A stretch of DNA of 64,000 bases from Spiroplasma culicicola AES-1. GTDB lineage: Bacteria > Bacillota_I > Bacilli_A > Mycoplasmatales > Mycoplasmataceae. Numbering within the stretch: position 1 is the stretch's first letter; every line of letters begins with the position of its first letter. Where the stretch lies: the NCBI RefSeq assembly GCF_000565175.1, contig NZ_CP006681.1, forward strand, positions 1-64,000, written 5' to 3'. Below the pieces are notes generated by a model. The model was not told the origin of the DNA and ran no database searches. It saw nothing but the letters and a program-made list of their open reading frames with translations. Positions 36,274 to 44,066 of the stretch are shown in pieces. The position numbers and the translations under genes are program-made.

Positions 36274-36353
36274 TGGCAGATTTTAATTGTGGAAGTAAAG
36301 ACGAGAATTCGTTTATTACGTTAGGACCACAGCGAAAACAGGAGGTGTTGTTC
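36274..36353 (+). promoter_or_regulatory. rplK leader with hairpin, candidate L1-binding site
   Basis: About 80-nt leader. ACGA-GAAT-TCGT (36301-36312) makes a tetraloop-sized hairpin extended by GTAA/TTAC flanks. L1 regulates the rplK-rplA mRNA in many bacteria through a leader element; that this is the element is inference. The SD AGGAGGTG at 36340-36347 is the strongest in the region. Confidence 0.4.
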
Positions 36354-36788
36354 GTGGCAAAGAAAATCACACGTATAGCTAAATTAGAATTTATGGCAAT
36401 GCAAGCAAAACCAGGAGCAGAGCTAGCTTCATTGGGAATTAATATGCCTCAATTCACACAACAATTTAATGACGCCACTAAAGACAGAGCAGGAGAAGTA
36501 GTACCTGTTGTTATTACAGCATATGATGACAAATCATTTGACTTTGTATTAAAAACTACACCAGCTGCATTTATGTTAAAAAAAGCAGCAGGAATACAAA
36601 AAGGTTCAAAAACTTCGGGTAAAGAAGTTGTTGCAACTATTAGTGCTGAAGAAATTAAAAAAATCGCAGAATACAAAATGGTTGATTTAAATGCAAATAC
36701 AATTGAAGCAGCAATGAGAATAATTGAAGGAACAGCTAGAAATATGGGTATTAAAGTAACAGGAATGCCTGAAAAAGAAGGTAAATAG
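36354..36788 (+). CDS. rplK: 50S ribosomal protein L11
   Basis: 144-residue L11, part of the GTPase-associated centre. The true start is GTG 36354 ([13 protein letters not shown]), seven bases after AGGAGGTG; the longer upstream frame is not supported. The C-terminal rRNA-binding domain ([24 protein letters not shown]) is intact. Followed by rplA after 2 bp. Confidence 0.96.
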   Translation: MAKKITRIAKLEFMAMQAKPGAELASLGINMPQFTQQFNDATKDRAGEVVPVVITAYDDKSFDFVLKTTPAAFMLKKAAGIQKGSKTSGKEVVATISAEEIKKIAEYKMVDLNANTIEAAMRIIEGTARNMGIKVTGMPEKEGK

Positions 36789-36790
36789 TT

Positions 36791-37477
36791 ATGGCAAAAG
36801 TAAGTAAAAAATTACAAGCAGTTAATGCTAAAGTTGACAAAACTAAATTATACCCAATTGCAGAAGCAATCAAATTAGCTAAAGAAACTTCAATTACAAA
36901 ATTCGACTCAACTGTTGAAATTGCATTTAATTTAAATGTTGATCCAAGACATGCCGATCAACAAATCAGAGGAGCACTAGTATTACCTGGAGGAACAGGA
37001 AAAAGTCAAAAAGTTTTAGTGTTAACAAAAACTAAAGCAAAAGAAGCGCAAGAAGCTGGAGCAGATTTTGTTGGAGCAGAAGATTTAATTCAAAAAATCC
37101 AAAAAGAAAACTGATTTGAATATGACGTAATTGTTGCTACACCAGAAATGATGGCAGAATTAGGAAAAATTGGTAAAATCTTAGGACCAAAAGGATTAAT
37201 GCCTAACCCAAAAACTGGAACAGTTACTCCAGATGTTAAAAAAGCTTTAGACGAAATTAAAAAAGGTAAAGTTGAATATAGAACTGATAAAGAAGGAAAC
37301 ATCCATTCAATTTTAGGAAAAGTTTCATTTACAGAAGACAACTTACTAAAAAACTACTCAGCTATTTTAGAAGTAATTAAAAAAGCTAAACCAGCTGCAG
37401 TTAAAGGAACTTATATTAAAAATATTTCAGTAACTACTACAATGGGTCCTGGAATTAAAGTTTTAATTGAAAATTAA
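36791..37477 (+). CDS. rplA: 50S ribosomal protein L1
   Basis: 228-residue L1, mobile L1-stalk protein and probable repressor of its own mRNA. The diagnostic motif [19 protein letters not shown] lies at about 131-149. ATLPGGTGK-like VLPGGTGKS is near 64-72. One UGA-Trp at 37112. Terminator follows. Confidence 0.97.
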
Positions 37478-37481
37478 TAAA

Positions 37482-37505
37482 AATAACCGCAAGGTTATTT
37501 TTTTA
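37482..37505 (+). terminator. Terminator after rplA
   Basis: Stem AATAACC / GGTTATT with GCAA tetraloop, followed by TTTTT. It separates rplKA from the HAD pair. Confidence 0.9.
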
Positions 37506-37511
37506 TTTAAT

Positions 37512-37520
37512 TGATATAAT
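37512..37520 (+). promoter_or_regulatory. Extended -10 promoter for the first tandem HAD gene
   Basis: TGATATAAT, 28 bp before ATG 37549, with AAGGAAGG as a good SD in between. Confidence 0.7.
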
Positions 37521-37548
37521 TATGGTGTTAAGGAAGGATATTAATAAT

Positions 37549-38340
37549 ATGAAGTGATGATTTTCAGACTATGATGGAACTATTAATTTGCAACACAATG
37601 ATTATATTGATCCAAGAGACATGGAATTTATTAACAAATGAATTGAGGAAGGAAATTCATTTGCAATTGCAACAGGAAGAATGCATCATGAAATTGAACG
37701 TGTATTGGATAAAGTAAAAATACCTTATAATTACATGATTTGTAATAATGGAGCAATTGTTTTTGAAAAAGGAAATGGAATAATTGCAAATACAATTATT
37801 CCATTTGAAGAAAGAGAAGAAATAGTTAAAATTTTTAATGAATTAAAAGATAGACACATTCTTGCATATTGTCTTTTAGATCAAAGAATGGATTATTCAA
37901 GAGTAGCTGTTAAAGAGGTTGATGAAAGTGAATTTTTAACAACTTATGCACCAAAAGCAAATAATTATGATGAAGGAAATCACGATATTTTGACTTCAAC
38001 TGATTTAAATTTATTATATGTTTATTTGAATCAAGCAGAAATTGAAAATGTTCAAAATATCTTTAATAGTCGTTTAAAATCTTGTAAAGCTGTAAGAACT
38101 CATAAAAATGTCATTGAAATTATGCATAAAGATGTTTCAAAAGCTCATGGTATTTTAAAAATTAAAGAAATTAAAGGTTTTTCTTTAGATGATGTTTATA
38201 CTTCAGGAGATGGTGAAAATGATATTGAAATGTTAGATTTAACAAAAAATTCATTTACAATGAGAGAACATCAACCAAAAGTTAAGGGGCATGCAAAACA
38301 CGTGATTGATAATGTGTTTGAAATTGGAAAATACTTATAA
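37549..38340 (+). CDS. Cof-type HAD phosphatase, tandem copy 1
   Basis: 263-residue HAD hydrolase. Motif I is SDYDGT (nucleophile Asp7, Asp9), motif II IATGRM, then YMICNNGA, and motif III/IV SGDGENDIEML, all typical of the Cof subfamily that cleaves small phosphorylated metabolites. Substrate unknown. The neighbour at 38444 has the same length and the same first 12 residues. The stop codon lies within the terminator stem. Inserted between rplA and rplJ. Confidence 0.9.
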
Positions 38341-38360
38341 AGTATTTTTTTTTTTTTTTT
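38328..38360 (+). terminator. Terminator after HAD copy 1, with a 16-T tract
   Basis: Perfect 9-bp stem AAAATACTT / AAGTATTTT, loop ATA, overlapping the stop codon. Its T tract is 16 bases long (38345-38360), much longer than any other terminator here. Confidence 0.85.
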
Positions 38361-38361
38361 C

Positions 38362-38392
38362 TTGACTTCAAGTAACTTGAAGTCAATATACT
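38362..38392 (+). promoter_or_regulatory. Palindrome overlapping the candidate promoter of HAD copy 2
   Basis: Perfect 11-bp inverted repeat, TTGACTTCAAG / CTTGAAGTCAA, separated by TAA (38362-38386). It contains a TTGACT -35-like hexamer in its first arm, and TATACT (38387-38392) follows at a 19-bp spacing. There is no T run after the stem on either strand, so it reads better as an operator or promoter dyad than as a terminator. Confidence 0.55.
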
Positions 38393-38443
38393 AAATTATG
38401 TAGGGTAAAGAACCTACTCAAAAGATAGGAATTTGGATTATAT

Positions 38444-39235
38444 ATGAAGTGATGATTTTCAGACTATGATGGAACAATTCAATTACATAATGAGCCCAAA
38501 ATTAAGAATGAAGATATGGACTTTATTAATAAATGAATTGGCGCAGATAATAAATTAATTATTACAACAGGGAGAAATAAATTTGAAGCATTAGAAAAAA
38601 TTCAAGAATATAAACTTGATTATGAGTATTTAATTACAAATAATGGAGCTATGGTACATGATAAAAATAATAAAACACTAATGCATTCAACAATTAGTTT
38701 AGATATTCGCAAAAAATTGGTTGAGAAATTAGATATTATGGTTGGAAGATGTGGAATTGCTTTTACATCTAATAATGATAAAAAAATTTTATGTGGTTTT
38801 GATAAACCTAAAAAAAATGAAACAGAACCAGTTCTAGAATATTGATTTAATCAAGAAAATGTTTATGAACAATATCGCAATCAATTATTAACTGATAAAA
38901 ATGTTAATAATATAGCATTTTATTGTTATATTGAAGATATAAATTTTATTAAAGAACTTTTTAAAGATATTAAAAGTATTAAAATTTTGCAAACATTTAC
39001 CTTTGTAGTTGAAATAATGGATGAACATGTTTCTAAAAAGGCAGGAATTGAATTTATTCAAAAGATCCACAATTTTAATGATAGTGATATTTATACTTCA
39101 GGAGATGGCGAAAATGATATTGAAATGTTAGAAGGATATCAAAATTCATTTGCTATTAACAGTGGTTTAGAAATAGTTAAACAAAAAGCAAATTACATTA
39201 TTGATTCAGTTAAAGATATTGAAAAATATTTATAG
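38444..39235 (+). CDS. Cof-type HAD phosphatase, tandem copy 2
   Basis: 263-residue paralogue of the preceding gene. Residues 1-12 (MKWWFSDYDGTI) and the SGDGENDIEMLEG motif are shared, while the cap domain in the middle (about 80-190) differs strongly. Motif I Asp7/Asp9 and the TTGRN motif II are intact, so it should be active. SD is weak (AGGA at 38427-38430). It may act on a different substrate from copy 1, since the cap decides specificity in this family. Confidence 0.88.
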
Positions 39236-39251
39236 CTTAAAAATTAAAATA

Positions 39252-39260
39252 TGATATTAT
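39252..39260 (+). promoter_or_regulatory. Extended -10 promoter for rplJ-rplL
   Basis: TGATATTAT, identical to the rplK promoter element at 36259. Confidence 0.65.
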
Positions 39261-39266
39261 ATATAT

Positions 39267-39415
39267 GCTATTCGTACCGAAGAAAGTAACTGGGAATTAT
39301 CCCTTAATTTGTTACCGAGGAATGAAATTACATAGATAGGCTATTATTTAAATAATAGTATTTAGTGTATTTTTAATTAACCTCGGAAATAATATTTTCG
39401 AGGTTTTATTTTGAT
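39267..39415 (+). promoter_or_regulatory. L10-type ribosomal protein leader with attenuator
   Basis: About 150-nt leader before rplJ. It contains a GTAAC/GTTAC-closed arm with a GGGAATTATCCC hairpin (39286-39315), as in L10 leaders. CCGAGG at 39315-39320 can pair with CCTCGG at 39381-39386 (antiterminator). Alternatively CCTCGG pairs with CGAGG at 39399-39403 followed by TTTTATTTT (terminator). This is the mutually exclusive logic of the Firmicutes L10 (rplJ) leader: L10(L12)4 binding favours termination. Confidence 0.8.
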
Positions 39416-39449
39416 CTTAATTGAATAGTAAAAAAGGAGGGCGTTAGAA

Positions 39450-39950
39450 GTGTCAGTTTCAAGACCAGCTCACAATCAAAAAGGTGAAGTAGTTAAAGAT
39501 ATCGTTGATAGAATTAAAAACTGTAAAGGTTTAGCTATCGCTGAATATAAAAACCTTTCTGTTACTCAAATGACAGAATTAAGAGACAAAGCTCGTGAAC
39601 AAGGAATCTTTATTAAAGTTTATAAAGACTCATTAGTTAGAAGAGCCGTTGAAGAACTAAAAATCCAAGGATTAGATGCGTACTTAACACAACAAAATGT
39701 TTACATTTTCTCAGATGAAGAAGCATTATATCCACCAAAATTAGTAGCTGAATTTGCAAAAGCAAATCCAGATTTAAAACTAAAAGCAGGTATTTATGAA
39801 GGAAACGTTATGGATACAGCTGCAATCAATGAGATTGCATCTCTTCCATCAAAAGATGAACTATACTCAATGTTTGCTTCATCACTTATCTACCCATTAC
39901 GTCAATTTATGTTGACAGTAAAAGAATTAGCAAAAACAAGATCAGAATAA
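39450..39950 (+). CDS. rplJ: 50S ribosomal protein L10
   Basis: 166-residue L10, which anchors the L7/L12 stalk. GTG 39450 is chosen because AAGGAGG (39434-39440) lies 9 bases upstream; it gives MSVSRPAHNQKGEVV. The core GLAIAEYKNLSVTQMTELR and YKDSLVRRA are typical. The last helix (SLIYPLRQFMLTVKEL) binds L7/L12. Controlled by the leader upstream. Confidence 0.96.
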   Translation: MSVSRPAHNQKGEVVKDIVDRIKNCKGLAIAEYKNLSVTQMTELRDKAREQGIFIKVYKDSLVRRAVEELKIQGLDAYLTQQNVYIFSDEEALYPPKLVAEFAKANPDLKLKAGIYEGNVMDTAAINEIASLPSKDELYSMFASSLIYPLRQFMLTVKELAKTRSE

Positions 39951-40017
39951 TTTAAGTAAAAGTGTACTAATAGCAAAACAATAATTAGAATAGAAAATTT
40001 TAAAGGAGAAAAAAATC

Positions 40018-40383
40018 ATGGCAATTACAAAAGATGATATTATCAAAGCATTAGAAGAAATGAAATTAACAGAATTAAACGATTTAGTTAAAGCAATCGA
40101 AGATCACTTCGGTGTTGTTGCTGCTGCAGCTGTTGCTGCACCAGCTGCTGGAGGAGCTGCAGCTGCTCCAACTGAAGTTAACGTTATGTTAACAAACCCA
40201 GGTGGAAACAAAGTTTCAGTTATTAAAATCGTTAAAGAAATTACAGGATTAGGATTAATGGATGCTAAAAAATTAGTTGATGGAGAATTACCTGTAGCTA
40301 TTAAAGAAAATGTAAAAGTTGAAGAAGCAGAAGAAATTAAAAAACAATTAATGGAAGCTGGAGCTTCAGTTGATTTAAAATAA
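40018..40383 (+). CDS. rplL: 50S ribosomal protein L7/L12
   Basis: 121-residue L7/L12, the multi-copy stalk protein that recruits translation GTPases. N-terminal dimerisation helix, an Ala-rich hinge (about 38-52), then the C-terminal domain with [32 protein letters not shown] precedes the ATG. A strong terminator follows, so rpoB is not in this operon here. Confidence 0.97.
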   Translation: MAITKDDIIKALEEMKLTELNDLVKAIEDHFGVVAAAAVAAPAAGGAAAAPTEVNVMLTNPGGNKVSVIKIVKEITGLGLMDAKKLVDGELPVAIKENVKVEEAEEIKKQLMEAGASVDLK

Positions 40384-40398
40384 TAAATTATTAAAATA

Positions 40399-40434
40399 AA
40401 AAAGTTCACACTAATTGGTGTGAACTTTTTTATT
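40399..40434 (+). terminator. Terminator after rplL
   Basis: Perfect 11-bp stem AAAGTTCACAC / GTGTGAACTTT, flanked by A and T runs that lengthen it; loop TAATTG. Confidence 0.93.
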
Positions 40435-40450
40435 TTATATCTAAAAGCAC

Positions 40451-40481
40451 TTGACTTAAACATACTTTAATCTTTTATAAT
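40451..40481 (+). promoter_or_regulatory. MerR-type promoter with 19-bp spacer
   Basis: TTGACT (40451-40456) and TATAAT (40476-40481) with a 19-bp spacer, the over-long spacing that MerR activators correct by DNA distortion. A TTAAA-N5-TTTAA dyad (40456-40470) lies mostly within the spacer. It drives the MerR gene itself. Confidence 0.75.
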
Positions 40482-40508
40482 CTATATTGTAATGATAAGG
40501 ATGGAGAA

Positions 40509-40880
40509 ATGAAGAAAATATATTTAAAGGAGTTAGCCTCGAGGTTTAATCTAAATGAATCAACAATTAGATTCTATGATTCCAAAGGCTTATTTCCAAT
40601 GATTTATAGAGATGTTAACAAATATAGATATATACATGAATCAGATTTAAACTGAATTCAAACAGTTATTTGCCTTAAAAAAACTGGAATGAGTTTGAAA
40701 GAAATCAAACATTACTTAGATTTGGTTCAAATAGGTGAATCAACTATTAAAGATCGTTATAATATGATTCTAAAACAAGAAAAAGTTGCTTGTAAAATTA
40801 GAACAGAAATTGAAGATCAAATAAAATACATAAAATGAAAAAAGACAGAATATGAAAATATTTTGAAAGAAATGAAATAA
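40509..40880 (+). CDS. MerR-family transcriptional regulator
   Basis: 123-residue regulator. The winged-helix DNA-binding domain is at the N terminus (LKELASRFNLNESTIRFYDSKGLFP, then RYIHESDLNWI), followed by the GMSLKEIKHYLDL wing region and a coiled-coil dimerisation helix. There is no Cys-rich metal site; the C-terminal part is too short for a large ligand domain. It is the first gene of an accessory run with the acetyltransferase and membrane protein downstream. Confidence 0.9.
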
Positions 40881-40932
40881 CTATATAAAAAGTTATTTTT
40901 TTTATTTAAAATTTAACAAGTAGGTGAAAAAA

Positions 40933-41520
40933 ATGGCTAAATCTAATAAAGTATTGCTTTTAAAAAACTACATAACAAACAAAAATATTAAAGTGGGAAA
41001 CTATTCATATTTCTATGGATTTGAAGGAGAACAATCATTAAAAGAATTTCAAAATCGAAATGTACTTTATCATTTTCCAGAAATTCACGATGATTGATTA
41101 ATTATTGGCAATTATTGTGCAATTGCAGCTGATACTAAAATAATTATGAATGGGGCAAATCATAGAATAAATTCAATATCAACTTATCCTTTTGAAATTT
41201 TTAATGAATTTAATGTTCAAAAAGATAAAATTCCAGCTCCAGTTAATAAAGGAAATACTGTCATTGGAAATGACGTATGAATTGGATATGGATCAATTAT
41301 AATGCCAGGAGTAACGATTGGAAACGGTTCAATTATTGCAGCTGGAAGTGTTATAGTCAAAGATGTTGAACCCTATACAATAGTTGGGGGCAATCCAGCA
41401 AAATTAATTAGAAAAAGATTTTGCAAATCTACAATTGATAAAATTGAAGAGACAAAATGGTGAGATCAAGATATTGAAGAAGTTAAAAAATTAATACCTT
41501 GATTAATGAGTAGTGAATAA
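40933..41520 (+). CDS. Hexapeptide-repeat acetyltransferase, Vat/XAT-like
   Basis: 195-residue left-handed beta-helix acetyltransferase of the xenobiotic (XAT) type. It has the catalytic His in the NGANHRINSISTYPF segment, typical of streptogramin A acetyltransferases and related CatB proteins. Hexapeptide repeats run through VIGNDVWIGYGSIIMPGVTIG, and the GGNPAKLIRKRF C-terminal signature follows. True substrate is unknown; many XATs acetylate sugars or unknown hydroxyl compounds. Contains both TGG and TGA for adjacent Trp (41458-41463). GTAGGTGA serves as SD. Confidence 0.85.
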
Positions 41521-41531
41521 TAAGGAGAAAC

Positions 41532-42374
41532 ATGAAATCTTGATTTAAAGAACAAACGGGATATATCAAAAAAGATTGAAGAGTGCTTTTAGTTAAAGCA
41601 TCATTATTAATTGCAGGAATGTTTATAATGGCTTTGGGAATAAGATTGTACATTCCTACGGGAATTGGAAAGAGTCAAGTTGATTTTACAATTTTTACAT
41701 TGATTGGCTTAAAATTGGGAAATGGTGATGTAACTTCAGCAGCAGCATATGACTCTTATTCAGGAATGCTATTATATTTTTATTTAGTAATTGCTTTAAT
41801 AAGTGCATCGATGTCACTTGTAAATTCTATTAAAAAATATAGAGAAGCAAAAGATAAAGGAATATGAGTAAATTTTAGTTTTAAAATTATGGCTGATATA
41901 TTTGTATCACTTATGTTGCCATTAATTGTATTAATGTTTCAAAAAATAATTAATGAAGATAGCATTGTCAATTTAATAAAAAGTGATTCTACATCAACAG
42001 ATGTAAATCCAGGAAAAGCAAGTTGATTTTTTGCACTTGCATTTCTAATTTATGCTTTAGGTATTGCTTTATGAGTTAAGTCTGGTTGAATTCTTGGACC
42101 TTACAATAGTATCTGTCAAGAATTTATTACATTAACAAAAATTCAATATGGTACAGGAAGAATAATTATGGATCTATTAATGGCTGCTCCTGGATTAATT
42201 CTATTTTGAATTATTCCAAGTGGTGATGTATCAACAATGGATTTCTTATTTACAAACTTTTCAATCGCAACAATGGTGTTCTTGTTTTGCACAGGACCAT
42301 TAGTAGCTCAAATTATTAAAATATTAAATAAAGCTGTTGATTATGAAAAACTAAAAGTAATTTCAACAAATTAA
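41532..42374 (+). CDS. Integral membrane protein, YczE/YitT-like, unknown function
   Basis: 280-residue polytopic membrane protein. Hydrophobic segments lie at about 18-40, 72-90, 118-140, 160-180, 212-235 and 240-265. The start of the first segment (MALGIRLYIPTGIGKSQVD) and the GPYNSICQEF stretch recall the YczE/YitT group of Mollicute membrane proteins. No transported substrate can be named. AAGGAG precedes ATG, and it follows the acetyltransferase by 11 bp. Terminator downstream. Confidence 0.7.
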
Positions 42375-42380
42375 TAAATA

Positions 42381-42412
42381 AAAAAGTGGTGTTGTTAGGC
42401 ACCACTTTTGTG
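42381..42412 (+). terminator. Terminator after the YczE-like gene
   Basis: Perfect 10-bp stem AAAAGTGGTG / CACCACTTTT, loop TTGTTAGG. The T residues are within the stem, and little T run follows. Confidence 0.75.
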
Positions 42413-42423
42413 TGTTGTGAGTG

Positions 42424-42429
42424 TATAAT
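42424..42429 (+). promoter_or_regulatory. Candidate -10 element for mreB
   Basis: TATAAT 32 bp before the mreB ATG. No clear -35; the terminator is just upstream. Confidence 0.5.
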
Positions 42430-42461
42430 TTAGGTGGCAAGATTAATCTTGTTGGAGAGTG

Positions 42462-43490
42462 ATGAAAGTGAAGAAAAATGAAAGAAAGTTTGTTTCAATA
42501 GACTTGGGAACAGCCTATACATTAGTTTATGCTGAAGGCCAAGGCATCATTTATAATGAACCCTCAATTGTGGCATATAAGATTAAAGAAAACAGAATTG
42601 TTGCTGTTGGGGAAGAAGCATACAAAATGATTGGAAAAGGAAACAAAACAATTCGTGTTGTAAGACCTATGGTTGATGGAGTTATTACTGATATAAGAAC
42701 AACAACAGCTCAACTTAGATATATTTTTACAAAATTAAGAATGGAAAAATATTTAAAAGGTTCAATTATGTTGTTGGCATGTCCTTCAGTTATTACTGAA
42801 TTGGAAAAAACAGCGTTAAAAAAAATTGCTCATAATTTTGGAGCAGAAAAAGTATTTATTGAAGAAGAGGTTAAAATGGCAGCACTTGGTGGGGGAGTAA
42901 ATATTTTTGCTCCAACAGGAAGACTTGTTGTTGATAGTGGTGGAGGAACTACTGATGTTGCAGTTCTTTCATCAGGAGATATTGTTATTTCTAAATCAAC
43001 AAAAGTAGCTGGAAATGTTTTAAATGAAGAAATTCAAAAATTCATACGATCACAATATGGTATGGATATAGGATTAAAAACTTCCGAAATGATCAAAATT
43101 AACATTGGATCATTGGCAAAATACTCAGATGAAAGACGCATGAAGGTTTATGGACGTGATGTTGTTTCTGGATTACCAAGAGAAATCCAAATATCACCTG
43201 AAGAAATAAGAGAAGTTTTAAAAGTACCTGTTTCAAGAATCATTGATTTAATTGTACAAGTACTAGAAGATACACCACCAGAATTAGCTGGGGATATCTT
43301 TAGAAGTGGAATAATAATTTGTGGTGGGGGTGCCTTAATTAAAGGAATTGACAAATACATCGCAGATACACTACAACTTCCAACAAAAATTGGTGAGCAA
43401 CCTTTATTAGCAGTAATAAATGGAACTAAAAAGTTTGAATCAAATGTTTATGACATGATAAAAAGTGAAGCAAGACAAGTAAGTTATTAA
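42462..43490 (+). CDS. mreB: Actin-like cell-shape protein MreB
   Basis: 342-residue bacterial actin. The nucleotide-binding motifs are DLGTAYTL (phosphate 1, about 14-21), VDSGGGTTDVAV (phosphate 2, near 160) and ICGGGALIKGI (adenosine motif, near 285). Hydrophobic residues near the N terminus that insert in the membrane are not obvious. MreB in a wall-less cell is a Spiroplasma-type trait, where it drives helicity and motility with Fibril. ATG 42462 is 4 bases from GGAG; GTG 42468 is also possible. Confidence 0.93.
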   Translation: MKVKKNERKFVSIDLGTAYTLVYAEGQGIIYNEPSIVAYKIKENRIVAVGEEAYKMIGKGNKTIRVVRPMVDGVITDIRTTTAQLRYIFTKLRMEKYLKGSIMLLACPSVITELEKTALKKIAHNFGAEKVFIEEEVKMAALGGGVNIFAPTGRLVVDSGGGTTDVAVLSSGDIVISKSTKVAGNVLNEEIQKFIRSQYGMDIGLKTSEMIKINIGSLAKYSDERRMKVYGRDVVSGLPREIQISPEEIREVLKVPVSRIIDLIVQVLEDTPPELAGDIFRSGIIICGGGALIKGIDKYIADTLQLPTKIGEQPLLAVINGTKKFESNVYDMIKSEARQVSY

Positions 43491-43504
43491 AATTTACTTA
43501 TCTA

Positions 43505-43532
43505 ACGATAACTAATATAGTTATCGTTTTTT
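43505..43532. terminator. Bidirectional terminator between mreB and the MarR gene
   Basis: Perfect 10-bp stem ACGATAACTA / TAGTTATCGT, loop ATA, followed by TTTTTTATTTT on the plus strand. The reverse-strand MarR gene converges on it. Confidence 0.92.
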
Positions 43533-43968
43533 ATTTTGGCAGGTACATAAAAATTACTTTTAATATTTCTAAATTTATTTTTTCTTTTATATTTTGATCT
43601 AAATTAAACAATTGTTCGTACTCTTCAATAAATTCTATAATTTTATCAACAGCTTTTTCACCTTTAGTACTTAAATAAATTTCATTTTCATTTGCTCTTG
43701 AAGAAGTTTTTTTGATTATATAATTTGCTTTGCTTAAAATATTAATATTTCTAAATAATGTACTTTTATTAGTGTTGGTTAAGTCTGCCAATTCAGCTTG
43801 ACTAATACCAGTTACATTTTTAATAAACATTAAATGAATAAAAGCATTGTCATATAAGTCATTAAAAACCTCTTTGCTTTTTTTATTTAAATCCTTTATT
43901 AAAAATTCAATCATGACATAGTTTTTCAATAAGAAACTTAAGTCAACAATATTATAATTCTTTTTCAC
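43531..43968 (-). CDS. MarR-family transcriptional regulator
   Basis: 145-residue winged-helix regulator. The helix-turn-helix is GISQAELADLTNTNKSTLFRNINIL, followed by the wing (ANENEIYLSTKGEKAV), both typical of MarR. Start is GTG at 43968 with GAGGT upstream on the reverse strand. It is divergent from an ABC exporter gene, the classic arrangement for a MarR repressor of an efflux pump. Its ligand is unknown. Confidence 0.87.
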   Translation of the reverse strand: MKKNYNIVDLSFLLKNYVMIEFLIKDLNKKSKEVFNDLYDNAFIHLMFIKNVTGISQAELADLTNTNKSTLFRNINILSKANYIIKKTSSRANENEIYLSTKGEKAVDKIIEFIEEYEQLFNLDQNIKEKINLEILKVIFMYLPK

Positions 43969-43982
43969 TTTTTACCTCACAG

Positions 43983-44030
43983 TGCTATAATCATTTCAAA
44001 TGAAACAACTTATTTTAATTGAAACAATTA
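43983..44030. promoter_or_regulatory. Divergent promoter and operator region, MarR / ABC exporter
   Basis: Plus-strand extended -10 TGCTATAAT (43983-43991) for the exporter. Downstream are a TTTCAAATGAAA palindrome (43994-44005), a TGAAACAA direct repeat at 44001 and 44020 (19-bp period), and a TTAATTG-AAA-CAATTAA perfect palindrome (about 44015-44031). These fit two adjacent dimer sites for the MarR protein just downstream of the exporter start point, where binding would block it. Confidence 0.65.
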
Positions 44031-44066
44031 ATTATGAAATTATTATATCAAAAAGGGAGCATTATA

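Larger units (their letters stand above)
36041..36353 (+). other. 313-bp gene-free gap before rplK: small RNA candidate plus rplK promoter/leader
   Basis: Three elements fill this gap. First is a candidate small RNA with promoter and terminator (36092-36239). Next is a TGATATTAT extended -10 for rplK (36259-36267), and last a folded rplK leader. No convincing protein-coding frame was found; an 18-codon acidic frame from 36158 ends before the terminator and lacks a spaced SD. Confidence 0.6.

Noticed and set aside
36258-36353. Longer N-terminal start for rplK (MILLFMADF...)
   Set aside because: GTG 36354 has the strong AGGAGGTG and gives the normal L11 N terminus; the upstream part overlaps the promoter.
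38362-38386. Palindrome before HAD copy 2 as a terminator
   Set aside because: No T run follows on the plus strand, and the reverse strand has A residues after it; read as a promoter/operator dyad.
40104-40463. 119-residue reverse-strand frame over rplL
   Set aside because: Ala/Thr-rich translation is the complement of the L7/L12 Ala-rich hinge; shadow.
40933-41520. Streptogramin resistance gene as a firm call
   Set aside because: XAT acetyltransferases have many substrates; the resemblance to Vat is by motif only.
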